Of a DNA stretch of 64,000 nt, positions 37,193 to 50,475 are shown in pieces. A program made the translations under genes and the position numbers. The DNA comes from Rhodanobacter sp. (GTDB lineage Bacteria > Pseudomonadota > Gammaproteobacteria > Xanthomonadales > Rhodanobacteraceae): positions 124,001-188,000 of the forward strand of contig JANJTA010000041.1 of the NCBI GenBank assembly GCA_024711345.1, in the 5' to 3' direction. How positions within the stretch are numbered: position 1 is the stretch's first letter; each line of letters opens with the position of its first letter. The notes under the pieces were generated by a model, which saw only the letters and a list, made by a program, of their open reading frames with translations, did no database searches and had not been told where the DNA came from.

Positions 37193-37849
37193 TCAGGGCG
37201 CGCTCTGGCACAGCGCCTGCAGCGCTTCGCGGGTAGGCTCGGCCGGCATCCGTGCGGCCAGCGGGCCGAGCAGGTCGACCGCGAGATCGCCGTCGGCCTC
37301 CTGCAGGTGCATGCAGCGCGAGGCGTTGGTGTAGCCGTCGATGCGGATGCTGGCGACGGTCTTCGCCACGCGCGCATCGCGCGGCACCAGGGTCAGCGTC
37401 CACGCGCCGCGCGCGTCGCCCTCCTGGCGCACCTCGAAGGCCTGCTGCAACCGCGCGGCATCGCCGCCGAGCAATGCCACGAAACTGTCCAGCAGCACCT
37501 GCAGCTGCGGCGCGCGCTTCAGCGAGAAGTGCCGCGGGCTGCGGCCCTCGCGCTGCTGGGTCACCTCGCCGTCGGCGATGGTGGAAGTTTCCCGCTGCGG
37601 ATGCTCGACGCGCCGCTGCAGCCGATCGCCGCCCAGCCACGACAACTCGCCGGAGACCACCAGCGGCCGGTCCAGCATCTGCAGGAAGCGCGCCTCGGCG
37701 AAGGCGGTATGCGCCGGCGCCGGCTGGCCCAGCGCGGCAATCAGGGTCGAGGCCGCCGTGGCCGGCTCAGACGCCGAGGCGACCGCCCACGGCAGCAGCA
37801 GGCTCAGCAGCAGGCTCGCCCGCAGCGGGCGCGTCTTGCCAGAAATCAT
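37193..37849 (-). CDS. LolA-like outer-membrane lipoprotein carrier
   Basis: 218 residues from the ATG at 37849. It starts with a signal peptide (MISGKTRPLRASLLLSLLLPWAVASA), then a LolA-like beta sheet: FAEARFLQMLDRPLVVSGEL, RLQRRVEHPQRETSTI, and a C-terminal ASIRIDGYTNASRC region. LolA-like proteins of polyene clusters probably shield the lipid product in the periplasm. The start lies 83 bases inside the acyltransferase 3' end, in a different frame; no better start that keeps the signal peptide is visible. Confidence 0.7.
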   Translation of the reverse strand: MISGKTRPLRASLLLSLLLPWAVASASEPATAASTLIAALGQPAPAHTAFAEARFLQMLDRPLVVSGELSWLGGDRLQRRVEHPQRETSTIADGEVTQQREGRSPRHFSLKRAPQLQVLLDSFVALLGGDAARLQQAFEVRQEGDARGAWTLTLVPRDARVAKTVASIRIDGYTNASRCMHLQEADGDLAVDLLGPLAARMPAEPTREALQALCQSAP

Positions 37850-38732
37850 AGAAGTTGAACCAGTTGTAGGGAGCGACGTGGATATAGTGTTCCAGTCGTT
37901 GCGCGTAGCGGGCAATCAGCCGGTCCAGCACCGGACCACGATCATGCCGCGGGATTTCCACCCGGTCGCTGAACGGTTCGAACACCAGGCGGTAGCGGTT
38001 GCCGCCGAGGTACAGGCCGAAGCACAGCACCACCGGCACCTGCAGCGTATGCGCCAGCAGCCAGGGGCTGATCGGGAACGGCGCGGGAGAACCGAGCAGG
38101 TTGGCCCGCCGCAGCACCTCGTGGCCACGGCCGCGGTCGGCCAGCAGCGCCACCAGCGCGCCGGCGTCGCAGGCCTCGGCCATCGCCAGCGCGATGGTGG
38201 TGCCGTCCTGCGCCGCGTCGATCACGCAAGCGCCCACCTCCGGCGCCAGCGCTTCCAGCAGCTCGGTCATCGCCGGCGTCTTCTGCTTGTCCAGCACCAC
38301 GCGCAAGGCCATCTGCGGCCGGCGCGCACCGATCGCGCGCAGCGCCTCGAAACTGCCCTGGTGCGAACCGAGCAACAACACGCCGCGACCCTGCGCGATG
38401 CGCTCATCGAGCAGCTCCAGGCCTTCGGTCTCGATCCGGAACGGTCGCTCGCCGTGTGCCAGCAGGAAGATCCGGTCCAGGATGGTGGCGGCAAAGCAGT
38501 GGATGTGCCGAAGCACCTGCCACGTCGTGGCCGGCCGGCCGAACACGCGCTGCAGGTACTGGCGCGAGGCCCGCCGTTCCGGCCCGCGGCGCAGGAAGAA
38601 GTACAGCGTGATCGGGTACAGGCACAGCCGCCCCAGGCGGCGCCCGCCGTGCAGCGCAATGGTGCGGATCAGCCACAGCGCGAAGCGGCCGCCGCCCTCG
38701 GGGCGCTCCTGCCAATGTCCATGCGTGCTCAT
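37767..38732 (-). CDS. Lysophospholipid-type acyltransferase (LpxL/HtrB-like)
   Basis: 321 residues. The catalytic HX4E is clear in LGSHQGSFEALR, with LLADRGRG and FPISPWLLAHTLQVPVVLCF further on. One N-terminal amphipathic or membrane segment (RLCLYPITLYFFL) fits a bitopic enzyme at the inner membrane. In aryl-polyene clusters such an enzyme links the polyene acyl group to a lipid or glycolipid. ATG at 38732 overlaps the TGA of the dehydratase (ATGA). The C-terminal tail is Ala/Gly/Pro-rich. Confidence 0.82.
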   Translation of the reverse strand: MSTHGHWQERPEGGGRFALWLIRTIALHGGRRLGRLCLYPITLYFFLRRGPERRASRQYLQRVFGRPATTWQVLRHIHCFAATILDRIFLLAHGERPFRIETEGLELLDERIAQGRGVLLLGSHQGSFEALRAIGARRPQMALRVVLDKQKTPAMTELLEALAPEVGACVIDAAQDGTTIALAMAEACDAGALVALLADRGRGHEVLRRANLLGSPAPFPISPWLLAHTLQVPVVLCFGLYLGGNRYRLVFEPFSDRVEIPRHDRGPVLDRLIARYAQRLEHYIHVAPYNWFNFYDFWQDAPAAGEPAAEPAAAVGGRLGV

Positions 38733-39028
38733 GTCGCTCCCTCGACCAGGCCGCGTGCCAGCACCATGCGGTCACGCCGGATCTCGAAACGGACGCGCGA
38801 CGCGTCCGCCGCGGTCAGCTGCAGTTGCGCGGTCTCGTCGGGCCGCAGCGGCGCGGCGAACTTCGCCTCCAGCACGCGGCCCAGCCGCTGCCCGCGCCAG
38901 GCGCGCAGGGCCAGCGCGACCTGCTCCAGCAACAGCACGCCCGGCACCAGCGGCTCGCCGGGGAAGTGGCCGGGCAGCGCCGGATGCCCGGCGTCGACGC
39001 GCAACGCCTGCACGAAGCCCGCGTTCAC
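38729..39028 (-). CDS. Hot-dog dehydratase (ApeI/FabZ-like)
   Basis: 99 residues, starting with GTG at 39028 inside a GTGA overlap with the preceding stop. HPALPGHFPGEPLVPGVLLLEQVA matches the FabA/FabZ motif, with the His of HFPG as catalytic base. This is the second dehydratase of the cluster, as in ApeI and ApeP. At 99 residues it is shorter than FabZ (about 150), but typical of this cluster type. Confidence 0.8.
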   Translation of the reverse strand: MNAGFVQALRVDAGHPALPGHFPGEPLVPGVLLLEQVALALRAWRGQRLGRVLEAKFAAPLRPDETAQLQLTAADASRVRFEIRRDRMVLARGLVEGAT

Positions 39029-39744
39029 GGCGCCACCGCACGCTGGCCACGCAGCAGCTGCGGCCAGCGCAGCGCCAGCTGTAACAGCGTGTCGTGCAGG
39101 CCGGGATGATGCAGGTGGCGCAGCCGCCAGCGGCGCCAGGCGTACTCCAGCAGAAACGCCGCGCCCAGCAGCAGGTAACCGCCCAGATGCAGCCAGCCTG
39201 CCGCCCAGCGCTCGGGCACCGGCAGCGGCGAGGCAAGGCCGGCGCGCGCCAGCAAGCCGCCGTGCTCGGCGCACAGCAGCAGCACGGCGAGCAGCAGCGC
39301 CTGGCCACCCAGCAGCACCGTCCAGAACCAGGTGATCTGCCGCGCATAGGCCGCCACGCCCGGCTGGTGCAGGCGCTCAGCCCCCTCGATGGCGGCGATG
39401 AAGCGCGCCACCAGAGGTTCGGCGGTGGCCAGCGTGCGGCCGAACCACACGGCCAGCAGCACGTTGATCAGCAGCGGCACCGTCTCCAGCAGCAGCTCGG
39501 CAAAACCGTAGCGCCAGCTCAGCAGCAGGCCGGCCAGCGCAGCCGGCCACAGCAGCCATGCCGACGTGCGGCGCGCCAGCAGCTGCGGCAAGAGCAGCGC
39601 GGTCAGCAGCAAGGCCAACGCCAGCAGCGCGAACACCTGCCGCTGCGTCACCGCGCCGGCGATCGCCAGCAGCGGATAGGCCGGCAACAGCAGCAGGCCG
39701 TAGCGGCGCGCGGCGGGTTCGGGCGGGAGGGAAGAGGAGGTCAT
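39025..39744 (-). CDS. COG4648-like integral membrane protein
   Basis: 239 residues with about six membrane helices, rich in Leu and Ala (LLLLPAYPLLAIAGAVTQRQVFALLALALLL and later segments, given in part). The middle QITWFWTVLLGGQALLLAVLLL is the most conserved-looking part. Proteins of this kind are found beside the ACP genes in aryl-polyene clusters; their role is unknown. It precedes the GTG of the small dehydratase in an overlap. Confidence 0.7.
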   Translation of the reverse strand: MTSSSLPPEPAARRYGLLLLPAYPLLAIAGAVTQRQVFALLALALLLTALLLPQLLARRTSAWLLWPAALAGLLLSWRYGFAELLLETVPLLINVLLAVWFGRTLATAEPLVARFIAAIEGAERLHQPGVAAYARQITWFWTVLLGGQALLLAVLLLCAEHGGLLARAGLASPLPVPERWAAGWLHLGGYLLLGAAFLLEYAWRRWRLRHLHHPGLHDTLLQLALRWPQLLRGQRAVAP

Positions 39745-39847
39745 GCCGGGCTCCGCATCGGCTGCGCCGGAACCTCGAGCCTGCCACGGCCAATGGAACG
39801 CCGCATGAAGGAAGCGTGGCGGACGCCGCCGGGCCGAACCGCCGGCG

Positions 39848-40117
39848 TCAGCCGGCGCGGTTCTTCTCGACGTGCGCGGACAGCGTGCGCAGGCTGCTGA
39901 AGATCTGCCGGTTGTCCGGGTTGTCCGAACGCAGCTGGAAGCCGTAGCGCTTGGACACGGCCAGGGCGATTTCCAGCGCGTCGATCGAATCCAGCCCCAG
40001 CTCGCCGCCGAACAGCGGTGCGTCGGGGTCGATCTGGGCGGCGCTCAAGTGTTCCAGGTTCAGGCATTCCACGACCAGGGTGGCCAATTCGTGCTGCGCC
40101 GCTGTCTGTTCCGCCAT
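39848..40117 (-). CDS. Acyl carrier protein of the aryl-polyene cluster
   Basis: 89 residues from the ATG at 40117. ELGLDSIDALEIAL holds Ser44 for the phosphopantetheine arm. It is acidic and helical, as expected. An open frame to 40180 would add 21 residues unlike any ACP (rich in Thr and Gly), so I reject it. The first gene of the minus-strand run; the gap of 103 bases to the membrane protein gene holds no other gene. In aryl-polyene systems the growing chain is carried on this protein. Confidence 0.88.
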   Translation of the reverse strand: MAEQTAAQHELATLVVECLNLEHLSAAQIDPDAPLFGGELGLDSIDALEIALAVSKRYGFQLRSDNPDNRQIFSSLRTLSAHVEKNRAG

Positions 40118-40211
40118 GCTCGGTTCCGTACGCTGAATGCATTGCCTCCCCCCGGTGGCAGTGGTCGCGAAGTGTAACATAGCGCCCCTGTCGTTCCCGG
40201 TTGCAAGCCAT

Positions 40212-41201
40212 ATGCAAGGCTGTGAAAACCCCCAGATCGAGCCGTTGCCGCGCCGCGCGCTGCAGGTGTGCTACCGCGCCGGCGCGACCGATGCGCTGCT
40301 GGCCGAACCCGGCACGCTGGCCTTGTTCGGCTTCGGCGCCGGCAGCGCGGCCAGTACCGACCCGCGCTGCCTGCAGGTGGCGCTGGAAACCTTCGACGCG
40401 CCCGCGCCGCTGGAGCTGTGGCAGGTCGATGCGCCGGTCCGCTGCGGCCGTCACGGCGAGCTGCGCTGGTCCGCCGGTGGCGGCTGGCTGTTCGCGGCGA
40501 TCGAACTGGACGAGCGCGACCACGGCGGGCCGGCGGCCACGGCCCGGCTGGCCTACGAACAGCTGCACCGCTTCGTCGCCACGCACGAGGCGCAACACGT
40601 GCTGCGCGTATGGAACTACCTCGCCGCGATCAACCACGGCGAAGGCGACGCCGAGCGCTACAAGCACTTCTGCGACGGCCGCGCCGCCGGCATGGGCGAC
40701 TTCTTCGCCGAGGGCTTTCCCGCCGCCACCGCGATCGGCCATCACGGCGACGTGCACCGTCTGCAGGTCTACCTGCTGGCCAGCGACCAGCCCGGCATGC
40801 GCGTGGAAAACCCGCGCCAGGTCAGCGCCTGGCGCTACCCGCGCCAGTACGGCCGCACCCCGCCCAGTTTCGCCCGCGCCATGCTGCTGCCGGCGCAGGA
40901 CGTGCTGGCGATCTCCGGCACCGCCGCGGTGGTCGGTCACGCGTCGGCGCACCGGGACGACCTCGACGCGCAGCTGGAAGAAACCCTGCTCAATCTCGAG
41001 GCCCTGCTGGCCAGCGCCGGCATGACCACCGGTTTCGACGGCCACTCCCCGCTGAAGATCTACGTGCGCCACCGCGCCGACGCCGCGCGCGTGCGCGCGT
41101 TCGTGCAGCGCCGCCTGCCCGGCGTGCCGACCCTGCTGCTGCACGGCGACATCTGCCGCCGCGAGCTGCTGGTGGAAATCGACGGCTGGCGCTATGCGTA
41201 G
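40212..41201 (+). CDS. xanB2: Chorismatase, XanB2/FkbO-like (hydroxybenzoate synthase)
   Basis: 329 residues from the ATG at 40212. It resembles the FkbO/Hyg5/XanB2 group of chorismate-hydrolysing enzymes: WNYLAAINHGEGDAERYKHF near the middle, HHGDVHRLQVYLLAS, and VENPRQVSAWRYPRQYG followed by SFARAMLLP. In Xanthomonas XanB2 turns chorismate into 3- and 4-hydroxybenzoate; the 4-hydroxy form is the usual aryl starter of xanthomonadin and links to coenzyme Q. Divergent from the ACP gene, with 94 bases between them, TAACAT at 40175-40180 being a possible -10. This head-group supply is strong context for a xanthomonadin-like pigment. Confidence 0.85.
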   Translation: MQGCENPQIEPLPRRALQVCYRAGATDALLAEPGTLALFGFGAGSAASTDPRCLQVALETFDAPAPLELWQVDAPVRCGRHGELRWSAGGGWLFAAIELDERDHGGPAATARLAYEQLHRFVATHEAQHVLRVWNYLAAINHGEGDAERYKHFCDGRAAGMGDFFAEGFPAATAIGHHGDVHRLQVYLLASDQPGMRVENPRQVSAWRYPRQYGRTPPSFARAMLLPAQDVLAISGTAAVVGHASAHRDDLDAQLEETLLNLEALLASAGMTTGFDGHSPLKIYVRHRADAARVRAFVQRRLPGVPTLLLHGDICRRELLVEIDGWRYA

Positions 41202-41277
41202 GACCAGGCGAGCGTGAAGAGGCGCGAGAGAAAAGCCGAGGCGCGTTCCGCCGTTGCCTTCTCTCGTTCCCCTTCGC

Positions 41278-42648
41278 TCACTTCTGCTTCACCGGCCGCT
41301 TCCAGCCGGGAAAGGTCTGCTGCTTGCCGCGTGCCACGGTGAGTTCGCCGGCGGGCGCGTCGCGGGTGATCACCGAGCCGGCGCCGATGGTGGCCTGCGC
41401 ACCGATCGTCACCGGCGCGACCAGCGCACTGTTGGAGCCGATGAAGGCGCCGTCGCCGATGCGCGTGGCGAACTTGTTGACGCCGTCGTAGTTGCAGGTG
41501 ATGGTGCCGGCGCCGATGTTGACGCCGCGGCCCACCACGCTGTCGCCAAGGTAGGTCAGGTGGTTGGCCTTGCTGCCTTCGCCGAGGCGGGCTTTCTTGG
41601 TCTCGACGAAGTTGCCCACGTGCACGCCGGCGTCGAGTTCGGTGCCGGGGCGCAGCCGCGCGAAGGGGCCGATCGTGCACGGACCGTGGGTGACCACGCC
41701 GTCCAGATCGCAGTGCGGCAGCACTACCGTGCCGGCGGCCAGCTGCACGTCCTTCAGCCGGGTGAACGCGCCGATGCGCACCTCGTCGCCGAGCGACACG
41801 CGGCCTTCCAGGATCACGTCGACGTCCAGCTCGACGTCGTGGCCGGCCGCGACCGTGCCGCGCACGTCGATGCGCAGGGGATCGGCCAGGCGCACGCCAT
41901 CGCGCATCAGCGCACGCGCCGCACGCTGGCGGTACTCGGCTTCCAGTGCGGCGAGCTGCAGCGCATCGTTCGCGCCCGAGGCCTCCACCGGATCGGCGCA
42001 CTCCACGCTGAGCGCGGGGCGCTTCTCCTCGCTCGCCATCGCGAAGATGTCGGTGAGGTAGTACTCGCCCTGCGCATTGTCGCGGTCGAGCCCGGCGATC
42101 CACACGCGCAGCGCGGCGGCAGACGCGACCAGGATGCCGGTGTTGACCAGATTGACCGCACGCTGCTCCTCGTCGGCGTCCTTCTCCTCGACCACCGCCC
42201 GCACGTGGCCGTTGCCGTCGCACAACACGCGGCCATAGCCGCACGGATCGGCCAGGCGCATGGTGAGCAGGCTGAAGCCGCCCTCCGCTGCCGCCAGCTG
42301 GCGCAGGGTGTCGGCCCGGGTCAGCGGCACGTCGCCGTACAGCACCAGCACGCGCGCTTCGTCGGGTATCTCGCCCAGCGCCTGCTCCACCGCATGGCCG
42401 GTGCCCAGCCGCTCGGCCTGCAGCACCCAGCGCAGGTCATCCTGGCCGGCGAACGCCGCACGCACCTGCTCGCCGCAATGGCCGTAGACGACATGGACGG
42501 CCGCCGGCTGCAGCGCCCGCGCGGTGTCGACCACGTGCGCCAGCAGCGGTCGCCCGGCCAGCGGCATCAGCACCTTGGCCCGATTCGATTTCATCCGCGT
42601 GCCGGCACCGGCGGCGAGGATGACGACGTGGAGAGGAGTCTGGCTCAT
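41278..42648 (-). CDS. glmU: Bifunctional GlmU (acetyltransferase / UDP-GlcNAc pyrophosphorylase)
   Basis: 456 residues, equal to E. coli GlmU. It makes UDP-N-acetylglucosamine for peptidoglycan and LPS. N-terminal pyrophosphorylase: [25 protein letters not shown]-terminal left-handed beta-helix acetyltransferase: [20 protein letters not shown], then [12 protein letters not shown] with the acetyl-CoA site and [11 protein letters not shown] at 42648 gives [14 protein letters not shown]. It is on its own, downstream of the lipoprotein gene but 73 bases apart; in many bacteria it follows atpC. Confidence 0.96.
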   Translation of the reverse strand: MSQTPLHVVILAAGAGTRMKSNRAKVLMPLAGRPLLAHVVDTARALQPAAVHVVYGHCGEQVRAAFAGQDDLRWVLQAERLGTGHAVEQALGEIPDEARVLVLYGDVPLTRADTLRQLAAAEGGFSLLTMRLADPCGYGRVLCDGNGHVRAVVEEKDADEEQRAVNLVNTGILVASAAALRVWIAGLDRDNAQGEYYLTDIFAMASEEKRPALSVECADPVEASGANDALQLAALEAEYRQRAARALMRDGVRLADPLRIDVRGTVAAGHDVELDVDVILEGRVSLGDEVRIGAFTRLKDVQLAAGTVVLPHCDLDGVVTHGPCTIGPFARLRPGTELDAGVHVGNFVETKKARLGEGSKANHLTYLGDSVVGRGVNIGAGTITCNYDGVNKFATRIGDGAFIGSNSALVAPVTIGAQATIGAGSVITRDAPAGELTVARGKQQTFPGWKRPVKQK

Positions 42649-42721
42649 GGATGGGGCCCTGGCGCATTCCGATCGGAAAAGCATATCAGTCCGTTCTGTC
42701 CGCTCGCTGACGGAGCAGGGC

Positions 42722-43258
42722 TCAGGGCTTCGTGTCCGCGGACGACACCATGCCCTTGCCGGCATGGCATTCGAAACGGAACACGTAGTCGAGGCTGAAC
42801 GGTTTCGTCTCGCTGTCCACTACATGGCTGTTGCCGTCGGCATCGGCGGCCCAGCGGTCGATCGTCAACGGATTGAACTGCCACTGCAGCGCGGCCGTGC
42901 GCACCGCGGCGATGAAGGCGCGCCGATCGGCATCCGCCTGCGCCTCGTCCGTCACGCGGACCTCGTCGACCTTGCCTTGTTCGTCGACGACCAGCAACGC
43001 CGGCACTTCCTGAGGAGGCGGGCAGCGGGCCAGCAGACTTGGTGGATACACCGGCTTCACGCGCTTGAATGGAGTGGCGCCGCTGGAGACCTCGCCCAGC
43101 GCCAACTGGTAGCGCACCGTATCGGGCGGCACGAGCACTCGCCATGACGCCTCGCCGCTGGCTGGCGGTGGTGGCCGATGTGGCGACGTGGCGCAGCCGA
43201 CCAGCAGCAGCGACAGCACGCAGCCGCCATGGCGGAATGTGGGCATCGATCCGGTCAT
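42722..43258 (-). CDS. Lipoprotein with a TonB C-terminal-like domain
   Basis: 178 residues from the ATG at 43258 (GGAAGAG upstream). [13 protein letters not shown] is a lipobox, so the protein is lipid-anchored. The folded part ([41 protein letters not shown]) is like the TonB C-terminal domain, lacking the usual proline-rich spacer and TM anchor. Such orphan lipoproteins are common in Lysobacterales; their role is unknown. It follows the atp operon. Confidence 0.7.
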   Translation of the reverse strand: MTGSMPTFRHGGCVLSLLLVGCATSPHRPPPPASGEASWRVLVPPDTVRYQLALGEVSSGATPFKRVKPVYPPSLLARCPPPQEVPALLVVDEQGKVDEVRVTDEAQADADRRAFIAAVRTAALQWQFNPLTIDRWAADADGNSHVVDSETKPFSLDYVFRFECHAGKGMVSSADTKP

Positions 43259-43303
43259 CGGCTCTTCCCTGTGCAGCCAGGCTCGCATCCTGCCGATACG
43301 AAG

Positions 43304-43330
43304 ACGCCGGCACAAGGCCGGCGTTCTTTT
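43304..43330. terminator. Hairpin between the atp operon and the lipoprotein gene
   Basis: ACGCCGGC, loop ACAAG, GCCGGCGT. On the plus strand TCTTTT follows; on the minus strand, the direction of the atp operon, the tail is CTTCG, only partly U-rich. It is the only strong hairpin between atpC (stop at 43488) and the next start (43258), aside from the palindromic repeats, and may end the atp message. Confidence 0.45.
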
Positions 43331-43368
43331 CCGCGATGTCCCTCGAAGCGACCGCCTCTATTGGGAGT

Positions 43369-43386
43369 GCGGCCATGGACGGCCGC
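43369..43386. repeat. CAYGGAYG palindrome, atpC 3' copy a
   Basis: GCGGCC, ATGGAC, GGCCGC, followed by CTTTTGATCT. First of the units in a block at about 43363-43485 after atpC. Confidence 0.6.
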
Positions 43387-43401
43387 CTTTTGATCTCGCT
43401 C

Positions 43402-43421
43402 TGCACTCATGGATGAGTGCA
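43402..43421. repeat. CAYGGAYG palindrome, atpC 3' copy b
   Basis: TGCACTCAT, GG, ATGAGTGCA: perfect 9-base arms. The arms differ from neighbouring copies, but the central CATGGATG is shared. Confidence 0.65.
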
Positions 43422-43462
43422 CAACCCTCATTCCACGGATGGCCGCCTTTTGGCCTTGGCTT

Positions 43463-43482
43463 TGCGCTCACGGACGAGCGCA
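43463..43482. repeat. CAYGGAYG palindrome, atpC 3' copy c
   Basis: TGCGCTC, ACGGAC, GAGCGCA: centre CACGGACG, arms again different but complementary. A degenerate half-copy (CCACGGATGG) lies at 43433-43442 between copies b and c. Confidence 0.6.
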
Positions 43483-43487
43483 CAAGC

Positions 43488-43913
43488 TCAGTGCTTGAGG
43501 CTCTTGCGCAGCCGCTCCAGCGCCTGCAGCTGGGTGATCGCCTCGGCCAGCTTGACCTGCGCCTCGGCGATTTCCATCGCGTCGGTGCGATTGGCCAGCG
43601 CGTCCTCGGCTTCCTTCTTGGCGCGCTGCGCGGAGGCCTCGTCCAGGTCGGCGGCGCGCGCGGCGGTGTCGGCCAGCACGGTGACCACCTGCGGCTGCAC
43701 TTCCAGCATGCCGCCGGAAATCCAGAACTGCTGGCGCTCGCCGCCGGCCAGCAGCACGTCGACGTGGCCCGGCTTGAGGCGGGTGATCAGCGGCGCATGG
43801 CGCGGCGTGATGCCGAGCTCGCCGATTTCGCCGGTGGCAACGACCATCGTCGCGTCGCCGGAGAAGATCTCGGCTTCGGCACTGACGATGTCGACGCGAA
43901 TGGTGTGGGTCAT
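43488..43913 (-). CDS. atpC: F1Fo ATP synthase epsilon subunit
   Basis: 141 residues. N-terminal beta sandwich ([28 protein letters not shown]) and C-terminal helical hairpin with [11 protein letters not shown] and [13 protein letters not shown]. It couples rotation and inhibits ATP hydrolysis. Last gene of the atp operon, 56 bases after atpD. Confidence 0.95.
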   Translation of the reverse strand: MTHTIRVDIVSAEAEIFSGDATMVVATGEIGELGITPRHAPLITRLKPGHVDVLLAGGERQQFWISGGMLEVQPQVVTVLADTAARAADLDEASAQRAKKEAEDALANRTDAMEIAEAQVKLAEAITQLQALERLRKSLKH

Positions 43914-43969
43914 GACTCAGGTTCCAAATGCTTGAGGCGACGGGCGGACGCGCGGTCCGCCCGCAGGGA

Positions 43970-45412
<1,443 letters not shown>

Positions 45413-45451
45413 TCATGTCAGCGCCGCCGAAGCGTCGCTCTTATTTAGAGT

Positions 45452-45469
45452 GCAGCCATGGATGGCTGC
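45452..45469. repeat. CAYGGAYG palindrome, atpG-atpD gap copy a
   Basis: GCAGCCAT, GG, ATGGCTGC, then TTTTTGAC. The block at about 45448-45565 has the same order of elements as the block after atpC. Confidence 0.65.
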
Positions 45470-45481
45470 TTTTTGACTTTC

Positions 45482-45500
45482 GCGATCAGGGATCGATCGC
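45482..45500. repeat. Related palindrome, atpG-atpD gap copy b
   Basis: GCGATC, a 7-base centre, GATCGC. The centre (CAGGGATCG, including flanking bases) is a more diverged version of the common core. Confidence 0.4.
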
Positions 45501-45540
45501 ACTAACAACATTCATTGATGGCCGCTTCTTGATCTTGCCC

Positions 45541-45560
45541 TGCGGTCACGGATGACCGCA
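45541..45560. repeat. CAYGGAYG palindrome, atpG-atpD gap copy c
   Basis: TGCGGTC, ACGGAT, GACCGCA, just before the end of the atpG gene (stop at 45562). Confidence 0.6.
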
Positions 45561-45561
45561 C

Positions 45562-46479
45562 TTATACAGCCGCGGCACCACCCACGATTTCGCTGATTTC
45601 CTGGGTAATCGCGGCCTGGCGGGCCTTGTTGTAGACCAGGGTCAGCTCGCCGATCACCTTGTTCGCGTTGTCCGACGCGCTCTTCATCGCGACCATGCGC
45701 GCGGCGTGCTCGCTGGCGAGGTTCTCCAGCGCCGCCTGGTACACCACCGACTCGATGTAGCGGGTCAGCACGTGCTCCAGCACGGTCTGCGCGTCCGGCT
45801 CGTAGAGGTAGTCCCAGTCGTGGCTCGACTCCAGCTTCACGCCGGCATAGGCCGACTCGCCGGCCGCCTGGTGTTCTTCCATCTCCGCGGCCACCAGCGG
45901 CAGCGGCAGCAGCGCGTCGATGGTCGGCTTCTGCGTCATGGTGTTGACGAAGTCGCTGTAGGCGAGGAACACGCGGTCCAGGCCATTGGCCGTATAGGCG
46001 TCCATCATCACCTTGATCACGCCGACCAGCTGCTCGAGCTTCGGCTTTTCGCCGAGGTGGGTGACGCTGCCGACCAGGTTGATGCCCTTGAGCCGGCGGA
46101 AGAACGCCACCGCCTTCTGGCCGATCGCCACCACGTCGACCTGCACGCCCTGCTGCTGCCACTCGGCGATCGCCGGCAGCAGGCGACGGAACAGGTTGGA
46201 GTTGAGGCCGCCGCACAGGCCGCGGTCGGTCGACACCACGATGTAGCCGACCCGCGCCACGTTGTCGCGCTGGACCAGGAACGGATGGCTGAAATCGGTG
46301 CTGGCCTGCGCCACGTGCGCGATCACCTTGCGCATCGAGCGCGCATACGGACGCGAGGCCTTCATCAGGTCCTGCGCCTTGCGGATCTTCGAGGCCGAGA
46401 CCATCTCGAGCGCGCGCGTCACCTTGCGCATGTTCTGCGTGCTCTTGATCTTGGTTTTGATTTCGCGTCCGCTGGCCAT
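45562..46479 (-). CDS. atpG: F1Fo ATP synthase gamma subunit
   Basis: 305 residues. Starts [27 protein letters not shown], the family N-terminal coiled-coil, and ends in [22 protein letters not shown]. It is the rotor shaft. A central insertion around [21 protein letters not shown] is a little longer than in E. coli (287 residues). Preceded by atpA with 80 bases between. Confidence 0.96.
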   Translation of the reverse strand: MASGREIKTKIKSTQNMRKVTRALEMVSASKIRKAQDLMKASRPYARSMRKVIAHVAQASTDFSHPFLVQRDNVARVGYIVVSTDRGLCGGLNSNLFRRLLPAIAEWQQQGVQVDVVAIGQKAVAFFRRLKGINLVGSVTHLGEKPKLEQLVGVIKVMMDAYTANGLDRVFLAYSDFVNTMTQKPTIDALLPLPLVAAEMEEHQAAGESAYAGVKLESSHDWDYLYEPDAQTVLEHVLTRYIESVVYQAALENLASEHAARMVAMKSASDNANKVIGELTLVYNKARQAAITQEISEIVGGAAAV

Positions 46480-46559
46480 GCTCTATTCCGCTCGTTGTGC
46501 TCGCTGGTGGGAAGAGGTGCCGTTACCGTCACACCCTTCCGATTCGCTCTTGCCGGGTC

Positions 46560-48110
<1,551 letters not shown>

Positions 48111-48157
48111 GGGTCGTTATCCTGAAATTTTGTAAACGCGATGCTTTCTTTGAGAGT

Positions 48158-48173
48158 CCGGCATGGATGCCGG
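48158..48173. repeat. CAYGGAYG palindrome, atpH-atpA gap
   Basis: CCGGCAT, GG, ATGCCGG. A single unit, without the accompanying block. Confidence 0.6.
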
Positions 48174-48207
48174 GGTTTGCTCTCCGCGAAATGGACTTCG
48201 CGTGAAA

Positions 48208-48741
48208 CTAATAACTCAGCGCGCTGGCCAGCTTCGCCAGCCGGCCGCGGGCGGAACCGTCGATCACTTCGCTACCGGTGTCGACCACCACGCCGGCCAG
48301 CAGCGAGGCGTCGACCCGGGTATCCAGTTCGATCTCGCGCTTGAAGCGGCGCTTCAGCGAGGCCTTCAACTGCTCGGCCTGGGCCGCGTCCAGCGCCATC
48401 GCGCTGGTCACCTTGACCAGCAGCTGCGACTCGGACTCGCGCTTGAACGCCTCGAACAGTTCGGCCACTTCCGGCAGCAGCCCCAGCCGGCGCTGCTCGG
48501 CCATCTCGGCGAGGAAATGCCCGAACGGGCCGTCGGCGGCCACACCGGCAGGCAGATGCAGCGCCACCAGTTGCGCCGGCAGCACCCGCGGGTCGTTGCC
48601 GAAGCCGGCCACGCGCGGATCCTTCGCCACCGCGGCGGCGAACGCCAGCGATTGCGACCATGCCTGCAGCGACCCGGCCGCATGCGCCACCTCGAAGGCG
48701 GCGCGAGCGTACGGACGGGCGAGAGTGATTGCCTGGGCCAT
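48208..48741 (-). CDS. atpH: F1Fo ATP synthase delta subunit
   Basis: 177 residues, as in E. coli. Links the alpha/beta crown to the b stalk. MAQAITLARPYARAAFEVA opening and the conserved IDTRVDASLLAGVVV C-terminal part (written here with E before it in the gene). It begins 3 bases after the atpF stop. Confidence 0.93.
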   Translation of the reverse strand: MAQAITLARPYARAAFEVAHAAGSLQAWSQSLAFAAAVAKDPRVAGFGNDPRVLPAQLVALHLPAGVAADGPFGHFLAEMAEQRRLGLLPEVAELFEAFKRESESQLLVKVTSAMALDAAQAEQLKASLKRRFKREIELDTRVDASLLAGVVVDTGSEVIDGSARGRLAKLASALSY

Positions 48742-48744
48742 GGA

Positions 48745-49215
48745 TCAGATCTCGGCCGCGAGCTGGTCGAGCAAGGCCTTGTGCGTGGAGGCGTCGACCT
48801 CGCGCTGCACGATCTTGCTGGCGCCGGCCACGGCCAGCGCACCGACCTGCTCGCGCAGCTGGTCGCGGGCGCGCTGCGCCATCGAGGCGATATCGTCCTG
48901 TGCCGACGCCTTCAGCCGGTTGATCTCGGCGATCGCCTCGGCACGGGCCTTCTCGATGATCTGGTTGGCCTGCTGCTGGGCCTTGTCGATGATCTCGGAG
49001 GCCTGCTGGCGCGCCTGCTTGATCTCGCCGGCGACCTTCACGTCGGCGCTCTTCAGCTCGGCGTGGGCGCGCTCGGCGGCATTCAGGCCTTCGGCGATCT
49101 TGATCTGGCGGTCTTCGATGGCCTTGTTGATGTGCGGCCAGATGAAGTGGACGCTGAACCAGATCAGGATGGCGAACGAGATCATTTCGCCAATCAAGGT
49201 CGCGTTGAAATTCAT
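48745..49215 (-). CDS. atpF: F1Fo ATP synthase b subunit
   Basis: 156 residues, equal to E. coli. N-terminal membrane helix ([20 protein letters not shown]) and a long charged coiled coil forming the peripheral stalk. It follows atpE after 90 bases. Confidence 0.95.
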   Translation of the reverse strand: MNFNATLIGEMISFAILIWFSVHFIWPHINKAIEDRQIKIAEGLNAAERAHAELKSADVKVAGEIKQARQQASEIIDKAQQQANQIIEKARAEAIAEINRLKASAQDDIASMAQRARDQLREQVGALAVAGASKIVQREVDASTHKALLDQLAAEI

Positions 49216-49305
49216 CGCTGCGTTACCTGCAAATACGGGTTGAAACAGGCCCGGGCGTCACGACACCCGGGCCGAAACGGCGACGCCGCGGCGTCGCCAG
49301 GGGAC

Positions 49306-49602
<297 letters not shown>

Positions 49603-49653
49603 TCAAACTGGAAAAGGCAAAGCGGTTGAACAGATGGTTTTCGACAACGCCGA

Positions 49654-50475
<822 letters not shown>

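Noticed and set aside
40118..40180. N-terminal extension of the ACP to 40180
   Set aside because: The 21 extra residues do not resemble any ACP, and the extension would run into the divergent promoter region.
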